Below, piece after piece: positions 28,616 through 37,882 of a stretch of DNA of 64,000 nucleotides. The stretch is from Herbaspirillum rhizosphaerae. Lineage in GTDB: Bacteria; Pseudomonadota; Gammaproteobacteria; Burkholderiales; Burkholderiaceae_D. The notes beneath the pieces were generated by a model. That model did no database searches and was not told the origin of the DNA. It was given only the letters and a program-made list of their open reading frames with translations. The position numbers and the translations under genes were made by a program. Positions within the stretch are counted from its first letter, which is position 1, and the number at the start of each line of letters is the position of its first letter. The DNA is taken from assembly GCF_001189965.1 (NCBI RefSeq), contig NZ_LFLU01000009.1:62001-126000 (forward strand), read 5' to 3'.

Positions 28616-29362
28616 ATGACCTCACTCGCGATCGCGGCGGCACAGACCCTTTCGGTAACCGGCGACATGTCCGCCAACATCGCACGGCACGGCAAAGCCA
28701 TCGCACAGGCCGGCGAGCATGGCGTCAATTTACTGGTCTTTCCCGAGTTGTCTCTGACCGGTTACGCGTTGCACGTAGCGCGCTCGCTGGCGATCCGTCC
28801 GGACGACGCCATGCTGGCGCCGCTGCATCTGCAGGCGCAGCGTCTCGGCATGACGGTGGTGGTTGGCGTGCCGCTGGCGGCGGAGGATGGAGGTTTGCCC
28901 CACATTGGCGCGGTGCTGCTGGGTGGATCTGGTGCACCGACGTTCTACGCCAAGCAACATTTGTATGGCGACGAGAACAAGCTGTTCAGCCCAGGCCGGC
29001 AAAGCAATCTGTGCGAGGTAGCCGGCACGCGCGTCGCACTGGCGATCTGCGCCGACGTTTCGCAGCCGGCGCACGTCGCCCAAGCCGCAGCGGATGAAGC
29101 GGCGCTGTACGCAGCCGGCGTCATGGTGACCGATAAAGGTTACGCGTCGGAAGCCAGCATGCTGCAGGGCTACTCGGCCCGCTACGGCATCGGCGTGCTG
29201 ATGGCCAACCACGGCGGCCCGACCGGCGACTGGCAGGCGGTCGGCCGCAGCGCCTTCTGGGCCGGCGGCGAGCTGATCGTTGACGCGCCCGGCGACGGCG
29301 AATGCCTGGTGATCGCGCGGCGAACCGGGGGCTGGACGGGCGAGGTGGCGGTCTTGCATTGA
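28616..29362 (+). CDS. Carbon-nitrogen hydrolase (nitrilase superfamily)
   Basis: This 248-residue protein carries the Glu-Lys-Cys catalytic triad of the superfamily: E44 in LLVFPELSLTGY, K113 in YAKQHLYGDE and C145 in ALAICADVSQP. At under 250 residues it is on the short side for amidases such as NIT2-like or Nit1-type enzymes, with no fused domain. It hydrolyses an amide or carbamoyl bond in the cytoplasm. CCGGAAC lies before the ATG. It is flanked by sensor kinases on both sides and no clear metabolic partner, so its substrate is unknown. Confidence 0.87.
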   Translation: MTSLAIAAAQTLSVTGDMSANIARHGKAIAQAGEHGVNLLVFPELSLTGYALHVARSLAIRPDDAMLAPLHLQAQRLGMTVVVGVPLAAEDGGLPHIGAVLLGGSGAPTFYAKQHLYGDENKLFSPGRQSNLCEVAGTRVALAICADVSQPAHVAQAAADEAALYAAGVMVTDKGYASEASMLQGYSARYGIGVLMANHGGPTGDWQAVGRSAFWAGGELIVDAPGDGECLVIARRTGGWTGEVAVLH

Positions 29363-29466
29363 GGCCGGAAAAATCGCGCGCCTGCTCGCATTTGCCTGCG
29401 AAAAACAGCGTGCGTAGTCATCCTGCCGAGAGCAGAATGCCGGTCATTCCGCGCCAAGCAATCTAG

Positions 29467-29472
29467 TATAAT
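29467..29472 (+). promoter_or_regulatory. Candidate -10 box upstream of the CHASE3 hybrid kinase
   Basis: TATAAT at 29467-29472 lies in an AT-rich run about 100 bases before the kinase start. No good -35 box is seen 16-18 bases upstream, so only the -10 is supported. Confidence 0.35.
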
Positions 29473-29572
29473 TTTTTGCGATTTCCTAAAAGAAATATAA
29501 GAATCTCTTCTGGTGGCCATCTCACCCGGTCACCTTCTCTTTCCAGCATTTATCTTTATTACGGAGTTCGCC

Positions 29573-32500
29573 GTGCCAGGTTCCGCCATGCAAACTGATG
29601 AACGAACGCCATCGGGGCAAGCTCACGGCCGCGGGCCGGTGAGTGGACCGCCGCTGCCGCCGGGACCGCTGGTCGGTTTCGCCGTCGCCATTCTGGCGGT
29701 GATCCTGATCGCGCTGTTTTCCTACCGTTCGTTGCAGACACGCGAGAACACCGCGGCGCTGGTGTCGCACACGATAGAAGTGCGCGAGCAGCTACAGCTG
29801 CTGGTGTCGGCGCTCAAGGATGCCGAGACCGGCCAGCGCGGCTATCTGCTGACCAACACCGAGAGTTATCTCACGCCCTACATCAATGCCCGCGCCTCCC
29901 TGCCGGGCGAACTGGCCAAGCTGCGCAGGCTGGTCAGCGACAGCCCGGAGCAGCTGCAGCGGCTCGACGCCATCGACTCGCTGGTCAAGGTCAAGATGGA
30001 TGAACTGGCGGAGAGCATCGACCTGCGCCGCACCAAGAACAGCGAAGCAGCGCTGGAAGTCGTGCGCACCGATCGCGGCAAGCTGGCGATGGACCGCCTG
30101 CGCACGCTGGTCGACCGCATGGAAACGCACGAGCGCGACCTGCTCGCCGACCGCCAGGCCGAATGGCGCAGCGCCGTTACCCTGTCCAATACCGTCACCT
30201 GGGGCGGCTCGGTGCTGTTGCTGGTGCTGATTGCGATCGCCGCGGCGATGACCTCGCGCGACTATCGCGCGCGCGAATTGCAGGTCTGGATGCGCGTCGG
30301 CCAGATCGGCCTGAGCGAGCGTCTGCAGGGCGAACAGCGGCTGGAGGTATTGGGCGGCAACGCGCTGGCCTTCCTGGCCGAGTATCTCGACGCCCAGGTC
30401 GGCGCGATCTACATTCAGGAAAGCGGCGGCGAATTCCACCGCTTCGGCGGCTATGCGCTGACGGCCGACAACACCCATGCCCGCGTGCAGCCCGGCGACG
30501 GCCTGCTGGGCCAGGCTGCCAAACAGAACCGCGCCATGCACGTGCGCGACGTGCCCGGCGGCTATCTGCCGGTATCGTCCAGCCTCGGCGCAGCCAAGCC
30601 GCTGGAACTGCTGATCGTGCCGGCCAGCATCGACGGCGGCGTGCAGGCGGTGGCGGAGCTGGGCTTTTTCCGCACATTGAAGGTGGCCGAGCTGAACTTC
30701 CTGTCGGGCGTCGCCGACATGATCGCGGTCGCCGTGCGCTCCTCCAAGGACCGCACCCGCCTGGAAGAACTGCTGGAAGAAACCCAGCGCCAGGCCGAAG
30801 AATTGCAGACCCAGGAAGAAGAACTGCGCGTCAACAACGAAGAACTGGAAGAACAGAGCCAGGCGCTCAAGACCTCGCAGTTCCGTCTCGAGACGCAGCA
30901 GGCCGAACTGGAAGAAACCAACGCCCAGCTCGAAGAACAGGCGCAACAGCTGGAAGCGCAAAAGGACGATTTGTCCAAGGCCCAGGATGTGCTGCTGGAA
31001 AAAGCCACCGAGCTGGAGCGTTCCAACCAGTACAAGAGCGAGTTCCTCGCCAACATGAGTCACGAGCTGCGCACGCCGCTCAACTCGACCCTGATCCTGG
31101 CCAAACTGCTGGCCGACAACAAGGACGGCAACCTGACCGGCGAGCAGGTGCGTTTCGCCCAGACCATCTCTTCGGCCGGCAACGATCTGCTGGCGCTGAT
31201 CAACGACATCCTCGACCTGTCCAAGATGGAAGCCGGCAAGATCGACATCCTGCCCGAGCCGGTGGCGCTGATCAAACTGGCCGACGACATGCAAGCCAGC
31301 TTCAAGCCGACCGCGCAGCAAAAGGGCCTGGGCTTCAAGACCCTCATCGAAGCCGGCGCGCCGGCGCACATCGAGACGGACATCCAGCGCATCGGCCAGA
31401 TCCTGAAGAATCTCTTGTCCAACGCGCTCAAGTTCACCGACAAGGGCGAAGTCACGCTGACCATGTATCCGGCCGCCGCCGGCAAGGTGGCGTTCTCGGT
31501 GCGCGACACCGGCATCGGCATTGCGCAGGACCAGCATCACTTCATCTTCGAAGCCTTCCGCCAGGCCGACGGCAGCACGCACCGCAAATACGGCGGCACC
31601 GGCCTCGGCCTGTCGATCTCGCGCGATCTGGCGCGCCTGCTGGGCGGCGACATCCAGGTGCAGAGCAAGCCGGGCGAGGGCAGCATCTTCACGCTGATCC
31701 TGCCGGCGAGGTATTCCGCCGACGCCGTGCAGACGCGCCCCGGCGCCCTGGATGCGCCGGTGTTGCCGGCAGCGTCGGCATCCCCATCATTGCCGTCAAT
31801 GCCGAAGACCATGCACAGCGCCGCGCCGGTATCCCTGCCGGCTGCGCTGGCCGAGGCGGCGCCGCGCAGCACCGCGATTTCACCGCAGCCGGGCGCCGTC
31901 GACGACGATCGCAGCCGGCTGGAATCCAACTCGCGGCGCATCCTGGTGATCGAAGATGACATGGCGTTCTCGCTGATCCTGCGCGACCTCGCGCACGAGA
32001 TGGGCTACCAGTGCATCGTCGTGCATTCCGCCAACGAAGGCGTGGCCGCCGCCGGCCTGTATCACCCCAACGCCATCGTGCTCGACATGAATTTGCCCGA
32101 CTTCTCGGGACTCGGCGTGCTCGACCAGATCAAGCGCAACCCGGTCACGCGGCACATCCCGGTGCACGTGGTTTCGGTCGCCGACTATGTGCAGGAAGCG
32201 ATGGAGCGCGGCGCCGTCGGTTATGCGCTCAAGCCGGTGCAGCGCAAGGAGCTGGTGGACGCCTTCAAAAAACTCGAAGCCAAGTTCTCGCAGAGCCTGC
32301 ATCACGTGCTGGTGGTGGAAGACGACGCCCGCCAGCGCGAAAGCATCCGCCAGCTGCTGGGCAGCCAGGACATCAACATCGTCGGCGTCGAAACTGCCGC
32401 CGACGCGCTGGCGCAATTGCAGGCGACCACCTTCGACTGCATGGTCATGGACCTGAACCTGCCCGACCTCAGCGGCTATGAGCTGCTGGAAAAGATGGCG

Positions 32501-33118
32501 CAGCAGGACGACGTTTCCTTCCCGCCGGTGATCGTCTACACCGGCCGCTCGCTGGCGGCGGAAGAAGAACAGAAGCTGCGCCGCTTCTCGCGCTCCATCA
32601 TCATCAAGGATGCGCGCTCGCCGGAACGCCTGCTCGACGAAGTCACGCTGTTCCTGCATCAGGTCGAGACCACCCTGCCTGCCGAAAGCCAGCGCCTGCT
32701 CAAAGTCGCGCGCGACCGCGAGACGGTATTCGAAGGCCGCCGCATCCTGGTGGTGGAAGACGACGTGCGCAACATCTTCGCACTGTCGAGCGTGCTCGAA
32801 CCCAAGGGCATGAAAATCGAGATCGCCCGCAACGGCATCGAGGCGCTGTCCGCGCTGGAGCGCAGCCAGACCGCGCCGGGCGCCGGCATCGACCTGGTCC
32901 TGATGGACATCATGATGCCGGAGATGGACGGCATGACCGCCATGCGCGAGATCCGCAAGCGCCCGGAATGGAAGAAGCTGCCGATCATCGCGCTGACCGC
33001 CAAGGCCATGAAGGACGATCAGGAAAAGTGCCTGGCGGCCGGCGCCAACGATTACATCGCCAAGCCGCTCGACGTTGAAAAACTGCTGTCGCTGGTGCGC
33101 GTATGGATGCCAAAGTAA
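29573..33118 (+). CDS. CHASE3-GAF hybrid histidine kinase with three receiver domains
   Basis: This protein of about 1181 residues starts at GTG 29573 behind ACGGAG (ATG 29588 is an alternative). TM1 (about 24-46) and TM2 (about 208-228) enclose a CHASE3 domain with DAETGQRGYLLT. A GAF domain (about 255-400) and a long Glu/Gln coiled coil (about 400-490) lead to HisKA with NMSHELRTPLNS (His about 497) and an ATPase domain with GGTGLGLSISRDLARLLGG. Three receivers follow (starting about 787, 911 and 1056) with DMNLPDFSG, DLNLPDLSG and DIMMPEMDG. There is no output domain. It is first of a set with CheR, CheB and a receiver-kinase that overlap or nearly abut. Confidence 0.92.
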   Translation: MPGSAMQTDERTPSGQAHGRGPVSGPPLPPGPLVGFAVAILAVILIALFSYRSLQTRENTAALVSHTIEVREQLQLLVSALKDAETGQRGYLLTNTESYLTPYINARASLPGELAKLRRLVSDSPEQLQRLDAIDSLVKVKMDELAESIDLRRTKNSEAALEVVRTDRGKLAMDRLRTLVDRMETHERDLLADRQAEWRSAVTLSNTVTWGGSVLLLVLIAIAAAMTSRDYRARELQVWMRVGQIGLSERLQGEQRLEVLGGNALAFLAEYLDAQVGAIYIQESGGEFHRFGGYALTADNTHARVQPGDGLLGQAAKQNRAMHVRDVPGGYLPVSSSLGAAKPLELLIVPASIDGGVQAVAELGFFRTLKVAELNFLSGVADMIAVAVRSSKDRTRLEELLEETQRQAEELQTQEEELRVNNEELEEQSQALKTSQFRLETQQAELEETNAQLEEQAQQLEAQKDDLSKAQDVLLEKATELERSNQYKSEFLANMSHELRTPLNSTLILAKLLADNKDGNLTGEQVRFAQTISSAGNDLLALINDILDLSKMEAGKIDILPEPVALIKLADDMQASFKPTAQQKGLGFKTLIEAGAPAHIETDIQRIGQILKNLLSNALKFTDKGEVTLTMYPAAAGKVAFSVRDTGIGIAQDQHHFIFEAFRQADGSTHRKYGGTGLGLSISRDLARLLGGDIQVQSKPGEGSIFTLILPARYSADAVQTRPGALDAPVLPAASASPSLPSMPKTMHSAAPVSLPAALAEAAPRSTAISPQPGAVDDDRSRLESNSRRILVIEDDMAFSLILRDLAHEMGYQCIVVHSANEGVAAAGLYHPNAIVLDMNLPDFSGLGVLDQIKRNPVTRHIPVHVVSVADYVQEAMERGAVGYALKPVQRKELVDAFKKLEAKFSQSLHHVLVVEDDARQRESIRQLLGSQDINIVGVETAADALAQLQATTFDCMVMDLNLPDLSGYELLEKMAQQDDVSFPPVIVYTGRSLAAEEEQKLRRFSRSIIIKDARSPERLLDEVTLFLHQVETTLPAESQRLLKVARDRETVFEGRRILVVEDDVRNIFALSSVLEPKGMKIEIARNGIEALSALERSQTAPGAGIDLVLMDIMMPEMDGMTAMREIRKRPEWKKLPIIALTAKAMKDDQEKCLAAGANDYIAKPLDVEKLLSLVRVWMPK

Positions 33119-33156
33119 ACATCGGAACAAAGACAGAGACCGGAGCCGGAGCGCGC

Positions 33157-33984
33157 ATGCCGAATCGCCATTTCGACATCGAGATGCAGTTGCTGCTCGA
33201 TGCCATCTACCTCAAGTATCACTGCGATTTTCGCGGTTATGCCGGGGCGTCGATGAAGCGCCGCCTGGTGGCGGCGATGACGCGCTTCCGCTGCGAAACT
33301 TTGTCGCAACTGCAGGACAAGGTGCTGCACGATCCCGATGTGTTCCCGGTACTGATGGAATACCTGACGGTGCAGGTCAGCGAGATGTTCCGCGACCCGG
33401 GCTATTTCCTGTCGCTGCGCGAGAAGGTGATTCCGCTGCTGCGCACGTATCCGTCGCTCAAGATCTGGGTGGCCGGCTGCAGCGCCGGCGAAGAGGTGTA
33501 TTCGCTGGCCATCCTGCTGCGCGAAGAAGGCCTGCTGGAACGCACGTTGATTTACGCCACCGACATCAATCCGACCGCGCTGAAAAAAGCCGAGGCCGGC
33601 GTCTACGACCTGGAACGGATTGCGGGTTTTACCAGCAACCACCAGAAGAGCGGCGCCAAGAGCTCGCTGTCGGATTACTACACCGCCGGCTATGGCCGCG
33701 CCGTATTCGACAAGACGCTGCGCCAGCACATCGTGTTCTCCGACCACAGTCTGGCGACCGATAGCGTGTTCGCGGAAATGCACCTGGTGTCCTGCCGCAA
33801 TGTGCTGATCTATTTCAATCGCCAGTTGCAGGAGCGCGCGCTGGGTTTGTTCCGCGACTCGCTGTGCCGCAAGGGTTTTCTCGGGCTGGGCGCGAAAGAA
33901 TCGCTGCGTTTTTCCAGCCACGCCGAGGCCTTCGACGAGGTTGTGCGCGAAGACCGTATTTTTCAGAAGAAGAATCCGCTATGA
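33157..33984 (+). CDS. cheR: CheR-type protein-glutamate methyltransferase
   Basis: This 275-residue protein has the CheR helical N-terminal domain and a SAM-binding domain: KIWVAGCSAGEEVYSLAILL (motif I), YATDINPTALKKAEAGVYD, and HLVSCRNVLIYFN. ATG 33157 has GGAG 5 bases upstream; an earlier ATG at 33103 overlaps the kinase gene end but has no such site. CheR methylates receptor glutamates in chemotaxis pathways; here no receptor gene is nearby, and there are no C-terminal TPRs. It overlaps cheB by ATGA. In this kinase-CheR-CheB context it may methylate the kinase's helical sensor part; that is inference. Confidence 0.9.
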   Translation: MPNRHFDIEMQLLLDAIYLKYHCDFRGYAGASMKRRLVAAMTRFRCETLSQLQDKVLHDPDVFPVLMEYLTVQVSEMFRDPGYFLSLREKVIPLLRTYPSLKIWVAGCSAGEEVYSLAILLREEGLLERTLIYATDINPTALKKAEAGVYDLERIAGFTSNHQKSGAKSSLSDYYTAGYGRAVFDKTLRQHIVFSDHSLATDSVFAEMHLVSCRNVLIYFNRQLQERALGLFRDSLCRKGFLGLGAKESLRFSSHAEAFDEVVREDRIFQKKNPL

Positions 33985-34583
33985 ACGGCGCCACTCAACT
34001 TGAACGCCGCATCGCCGCCATCGTGATCGGCGCCTCGGCCGGTGGCGTCGAGGCGCTGTCGACGCTGCTGCCGGCCTTGCCGCGCGGCGCGGCAGCTGCG
34101 ACCTTCGTGGTGCTGCATCTGCCGCGCGAACGGCCCAGCCTGCTGGTCGACATCTTCACGCCCAAATGCGTCCAGCCGGTGCGCGAGGCGCAGGACAAGG
34201 AGCCGGTCGAGGCGGGGACGATTTATTTCGCGCCGCCGGATTATCATCTGCTGATCGACCAGGGCCCGCAGCTGGCCTTGTCGGGCGACGAGCCGGTCAA
34301 TTTTTCGCGGCCGGCCATCGACGTGCTGTTCGAGTCGGCGGCGGACCAGTACGGCGAAGGCTTGCTCGGCATCATCCTTACCGGCGCCAATCACGACGGC
34401 GCAGCCGGCTTGCAGGCGGTGCGCCGGGCCGGCGGCATGACCATCGTGCAGCAGCCTGAAGATGCGCAGGCGCCGTACATGCCCGAGCTGGCTTTGCAGC
34501 AGGGCGCGGTTGATGCGATCATGACCCTGCAACAGATCGCCGCGCTGTTGGCGACCCTGCCTCGCGGAGAAAACAATGCATAA
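33981..34583 (+). CDS. cheB: CheB-type methylesterase domain protein (no receiver)
   Basis: This 200-residue protein is a stand-alone CheB catalytic domain: Ser19 in IGASAGGVEAL, His46 in VVLHLPRE and Asp139 in LTGANHDGAAGL form the triad. The receiver domain present in E. coli CheB is absent, so activity may be controlled through protein partners. The start overlaps the cheR stop (ATGA), implying coupled translation. It opposes CheR by removing methyl groups or deamidating glutamines. The next gene starts inside its 3' end. Confidence 0.9.
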   Translation: MNGATQLERRIAAIVIGASAGGVEALSTLLPALPRGAAAATFVVLHLPRERPSLLVDIFTPKCVQPVREAQDKEPVEAGTIYFAPPDYHLLIDQGPQLALSGDEPVNFSRPAIDVLFESAADQYGEGLLGIILTGANHDGAAGLQAVRRAGGMTIVQQPEDAQAPYMPELALQQGAVDAIMTLQQIAALLATLPRGENNA

Positions 34584-35775
34584 AACTAAAGAGGACAATA
34601 TGTTGCCCCGCGTGAAATTTTTGCTCGTCGACGATCTCGACGAAAACCTGCTGGCGTTATCGGCCCTGCTCAGGCGCGACGATGTTGAACTGCTGCAGGC
34701 GCGCTCCGGCTTCGAAGCTCTCGAGTACCTGCTGGCGCACGATGTGGCGCTGGCCTTCATCGACGTGCAGATGCCCGACATGGACGGTTTCGAGCTGGCC
34801 GAACTGATTCGCGGCAGCGAGCGCACGCGCCACGTGCCGCTGATTTTCGTCACGGCCGGCGTGCGCGACGAACGCCGCCTGTTCAAGGGTTACGAAAGCG
34901 GCGCGGTGGATTTCCTGTACAAGCCGATCGAACCGCACATCCTGCGCAACAAGGCCGAAGTGTTCTTCCAGCTGTATCGCCAGAAGCAGCAGCTCGCACT
35001 GGAACTGCGCGAGCGCACGGAAACTTTGCGCCTCAACGAAATGTTCGTCGCCATCCTCGGCCACGACCTGCGCAATCCGCTCGGCGCCATCCTCACCGCC
35101 GCCACCCTGCTGCAACGCTCGCTGAAAGAGGAGATCAACCAGAAAGCCACGGCGCAGATCGTCAACAGCGGCAAGCGCATGGGCCGCCTGATCGACGACA
35201 TGCTCGACCTCGCGCGTGCGCGCCTGGCCGGCGGTATCGCGCTGGTGCGCAACAGCGCGCGGCTGGACGACGTGGTGCAGCGCGTGGTGCAGGAATACCA
35301 GGCTGGCTTCCCGCATTGCCGTATCGACGTGCATGCCGAAGGCGACGCCGCCGGCGAGTGGGACGCCGACCGTCTGGCGCAAGTCGCCGCCAACCTGATC
35401 GGCAATGCCGGCCGCCACGGCGACCCTGCCGAACCGGTACGCGTGCATATCGACGGCACCCGCAGCGATGCCGTCGTGTTCTCGGTCGCCAATGCCGGCC
35501 TCATACCGCCGGCAATTTTGCCGGACATCTTCAATCCCTTCCGCGGCGGCCACCGTCGCGAAGGACACGGCGACGGTCTCGGCCTCGGTCTGTATATCGT
35601 CGAACAGATCGTCACTGCCCATCGCGGCGAGATCGGCGTGCAGTCGGCCAACGGCCACACGGTCTTCACCGTGACGATTCCGCGCAAGGTGGAAGAGGGC
35701 GGCAATACGATCTATGGCGGCTGGGCGGAAAGCGGCAGCGAGACGCACGCCAGCGGCTGGCAGTCGCTGAACTAG
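34576..35775 (+). CDS. Receiver-histidine kinase (REC-HisKA-HATPase)
   Basis: This 399-residue soluble protein has an N-terminal receiver (KFLLVDDLDENLLALSALL, phospho-Asp in AFIDVQMPDMDG, Lys in FLYKPI), a HisKA domain with VAILGHDLRNPLGAI (His about 163) and an ATPase domain ending with GLGLGLYIVEQIVTAHRG. ATG 34576 follows GGAG and overlaps the cheB stop; ATG 34600 behind GAGG would drop 8 residues and is equally plausible. It probably takes phosphate from the three-receiver kinase encoded upstream. Its kinase core resembles that of the GAF kinase at 27352. It lacks a DNA-binding output. Confidence 0.9.
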   Translation: MHKTKEDNMLPRVKFLLVDDLDENLLALSALLRRDDVELLQARSGFEALEYLLAHDVALAFIDVQMPDMDGFELAELIRGSERTRHVPLIFVTAGVRDERRLFKGYESGAVDFLYKPIEPHILRNKAEVFFQLYRQKQQLALELRERTETLRLNEMFVAILGHDLRNPLGAILTAATLLQRSLKEEINQKATAQIVNSGKRMGRLIDDMLDLARARLAGGIALVRNSARLDDVVQRVVQEYQAGFPHCRIDVHAEGDAAGEWDADRLAQVAANLIGNAGRHGDPAEPVRVHIDGTRSDAVVFSVANAGLIPPAILPDIFNPFRGGHRREGHGDGLGLGLYIVEQIVTAHRGEIGVQSANGHTVFTVTIPRKVEEGGNTIYGGWAESGSETHASGWQSLN

Positions 35776-35798
35776 GACGTTTTCATCAGGGGTATCGC

Positions 35799-36236
35799 AT
35801 GACAACTCCCACTGACAATCCGCCGCGCACGCTCGCCGGCATGTGCCTGTGCGGCGCGGTGCGCTATGCGGTGGAAGACAGCTTTCAGTACGCGCTGAAC
35901 TGCCACTGCTCCAACTGCCGCCGCGCCACCGGCTCGGCCTTCAAGCCGTTCGCCGGCATCGAAGCCCACAAGCTGCGCATCACGGCGGGCGAAGAACACC
36001 TGCATAGCTTCGGCGGCGACGGCATTCCGCAGCAACACGAAGCGCACGACGCCCATTGCGGCAAATGCGGCTCGCTGCTGTATTCGCTGGTGCGTGACGG
36101 CGCCTATGTTCACGTCACGCTCGGCACCCTGGTCGACACGCCGGCGATCCGGCCGACGGCGCATATCTTCGTCGGGTCCAAGGCGCCGTGGTTCACCATC
36201 ACCGATCAGTTGCCGCAGTTTGAAGAATTCAACTGA
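35799..36236 (+). CDS. GFA-family zinc protein (glutathione-dependent formaldehyde-activating type)
   Basis: This 145-residue protein has the zinc-binding cysteines of the GFA fold: CLCGAVRY (C16, C18), NCHCSNCRRATGS and HCGKCGSLLYS. GFA-family proteins bind zinc and glutathione; the original member speeds S-hydroxymethylglutathione formation, but most paralogues have unknown substrates. The ATG follows AGGGG. It lies 23 bp after the receiver-kinase gene and its stop abuts the stop of the convergent serine hydrolase gene within TGATCA. Confidence 0.87.
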   Translation: MTTPTDNPPRTLAGMCLCGAVRYAVEDSFQYALNCHCSNCRRATGSAFKPFAGIEAHKLRITAGEEHLHSFGGDGIPQQHEAHDAHCGKCGSLLYSLVRDGAYVHVTLGTLVDTPAIRPTAHIFVGSKAPWFTITDQLPQFEEFN

Positions 36237-37550
36237 TCAGCTGCGGCGCAGGCCGCCGTATATGCCTTCTTCCACTTGTCCCCACAGGTTGACCACGCGC
36301 GCGTCGTAGAACGGCAGAACCTGGGTGAACATGGCGCCGGTCACGCGTTTGACGGGATCGATCCAGAAATAGGAGTTGAGCAATCCGGCCCAGCTGCCGC
36401 TGCCGGCGCTGCGCCCGTGCGGCCCCGCTTGCGTATTGATGTCGAACGACAGGCCCCATTTATGCGGCATGCCCGGGAACTGGTCGAAACTGTTGGAATA
36501 GGCGGGTAGCGCCGATTTCATCTCCACCACATTCAGGTCGCCGATCTGGTTCCTGAACATCGACGCCACGGTTTCAGGTTGGAGCAGGCGCGCCCCGTTG
36601 AAGCTGCCGCCGCGCACCAGCATCTGCAGGAAGGCCATGTAATCGCGCGGCGTGCTGAACAGCCCGCCGCCGCCGCTGAAAAATTCCGGACGCTGATTCA
36701 TCTCGAACGGCGCCGCCTTGAGCGAGCCGTCCGGCTGGCGGTTGTACATGGTCGCCACGCGTTTCTTCTGCGCGCCGCCGATGAGAAAGCCGGAGTTGCG
36801 CATGCCGAGCGGGTCGAAGATATTTTCGCGGAAGTAGATTTCCAGCGACTGATCGGTGACCGCCTCAACCAGCTTGCCGACCCAGTCCAGGCTGATGCCG
36901 TACTGCCAGCGTTCGCCGGGCTCGAATTCCAGCGGTGCGGCAAAGGCGCCGTTCATCGAATAGGCGATGTCCGGCATGCCGGTGGCTTTTTCGTACTGCA
37001 GGATGTCGCTGCTCCAGACCGGATAGGTGTAACCCGAAGTGTGGGTCATCAGATGGCGCACGGTGATGGCGCGTCTGGCAGGACGCAGCTTCGGCTTGCC
37101 GGCGGCGTCGAAGCCCTCCAGCACCATCGGTGACTTGAGTTCGGGAAGAATTTCGCCGGCCGGCTGATCGAGCTTCAGCCTGCCTTGTTCGATGAGCTGC
37201 ATGCAGGCCGTCGCAGTGATGGCCTTGGTCATGGAGAGCATCCAGAACACGCTGTCCATCGAGATCGGCGTGCCGGCATCGACATCGGCCTTGCCGAAGG
37301 CGCCTTCGTAAATCATCCTCTTGTCGGTGGCGCCCATGGCGACCACGCCGGCCACCGTCTTGTTGTCGACCGCCTGTTCCAGCACGCGGTCGATCGCTGC
37401 AAATGCCTGGTCCGGCACGTAGTTGTCCCGCACGGCCTGAGGCGCGTTTTGTGCAGCGGCCCGGCCGCTCAGCAATCCGCCCAGCGTCGTGGCGGCGAGC
37501 AGGCCGGAGGCGCCCTTGAGCATACTGCGGCGGCTGAGATTGTGTGTCAT
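36237..37550 (-). CDS. Beta-lactamase-family serine hydrolase with Tat signal
   Basis: This 437-residue exported protein starts with a twin-arginine signal, LSRRSMLKGASGLLAATTLGG, cleaved near AAAQ (about 34). The class C/esterase fold shows the SxxK motif SMTK at 106-109 and GERWQYGISLDWVG, where the Tyr fills the YxN position. HGRSAGSGSWAG occupies the KTG-like strand position. Such proteins (EstB, beta-lactamase family) are esterases or peptidases as often as lactamases. About 437 residues is the usual length. Substrate unknown. Confidence 0.88.
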   Translation of the reverse strand: MTHNLSRRSMLKGASGLLAATTLGGLLSGRAAAQNAPQAVRDNYVPDQAFAAIDRVLEQAVDNKTVAGVVAMGATDKRMIYEGAFGKADVDAGTPISMDSVFWMLSMTKAITATACMQLIEQGRLKLDQPAGEILPELKSPMVLEGFDAAGKPKLRPARRAITVRHLMTHTSGYTYPVWSSDILQYEKATGMPDIAYSMNGAFAAPLEFEPGERWQYGISLDWVGKLVEAVTDQSLEIYFRENIFDPLGMRNSGFLIGGAQKKRVATMYNRQPDGSLKAAPFEMNQRPEFFSGGGGLFSTPRDYMAFLQMLVRGGSFNGARLLQPETVASMFRNQIGDLNVVEMKSALPAYSNSFDQFPGMPHKWGLSFDINTQAGPHGRSAGSGSWAGLLNSYFWIDPVKRVTGAMFTQVLPFYDARVVNLWGQVEEGIYGGLRRS

Positions 37551-37882
37551 GTCGACTCCATCAGGTGAGAGTAAAAGTACGCCTGTCTGAACAGGTACTT
37601 CCGGCGCAGCGCCGGCAGCGAAAATCCATCGCGATGCGGCGGATGATAGGCGCTGGGAAGGCGTGATGACATGGCCTTGTCGTCATTTCATTCATGCCGC
37701 CACGTCATGAATGCGAGGAATGTGATGAATGCGGCTGTGCTCGGCAGCGACCAAACTGTTTGCGGGGGGAATAGACGGCGCTGCCGATTGTCACGGATAA
37801 CAAAACAAATCGTCGCATTGGACAGTATTTATTTCCAGCAGCGATCCCGTTAGAGTGAACTCACACTCATCACAGGATCATC
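37551..37882. other. Intergenic region between divergent hydrolase genes (332 bp)
   Basis: No gene seen. CCGGCGC-A-GCGCCGG at 37601-37615 is a perfect 7-bp hairpin close to the Tat hydrolase start. The part nearest the esterase is AT-rich and probably carries its promoter, but no clear -35/-10 pair stands out. Confidence 0.6.

Noticed and set aside
31000-33118. Repeated receiver-domain sequence in the CHASE3 kinase as a possible assembly duplication.
   Set aside because: The three receivers differ clearly in sequence and each keeps its own phospho-Asp, so they are genuine domains.
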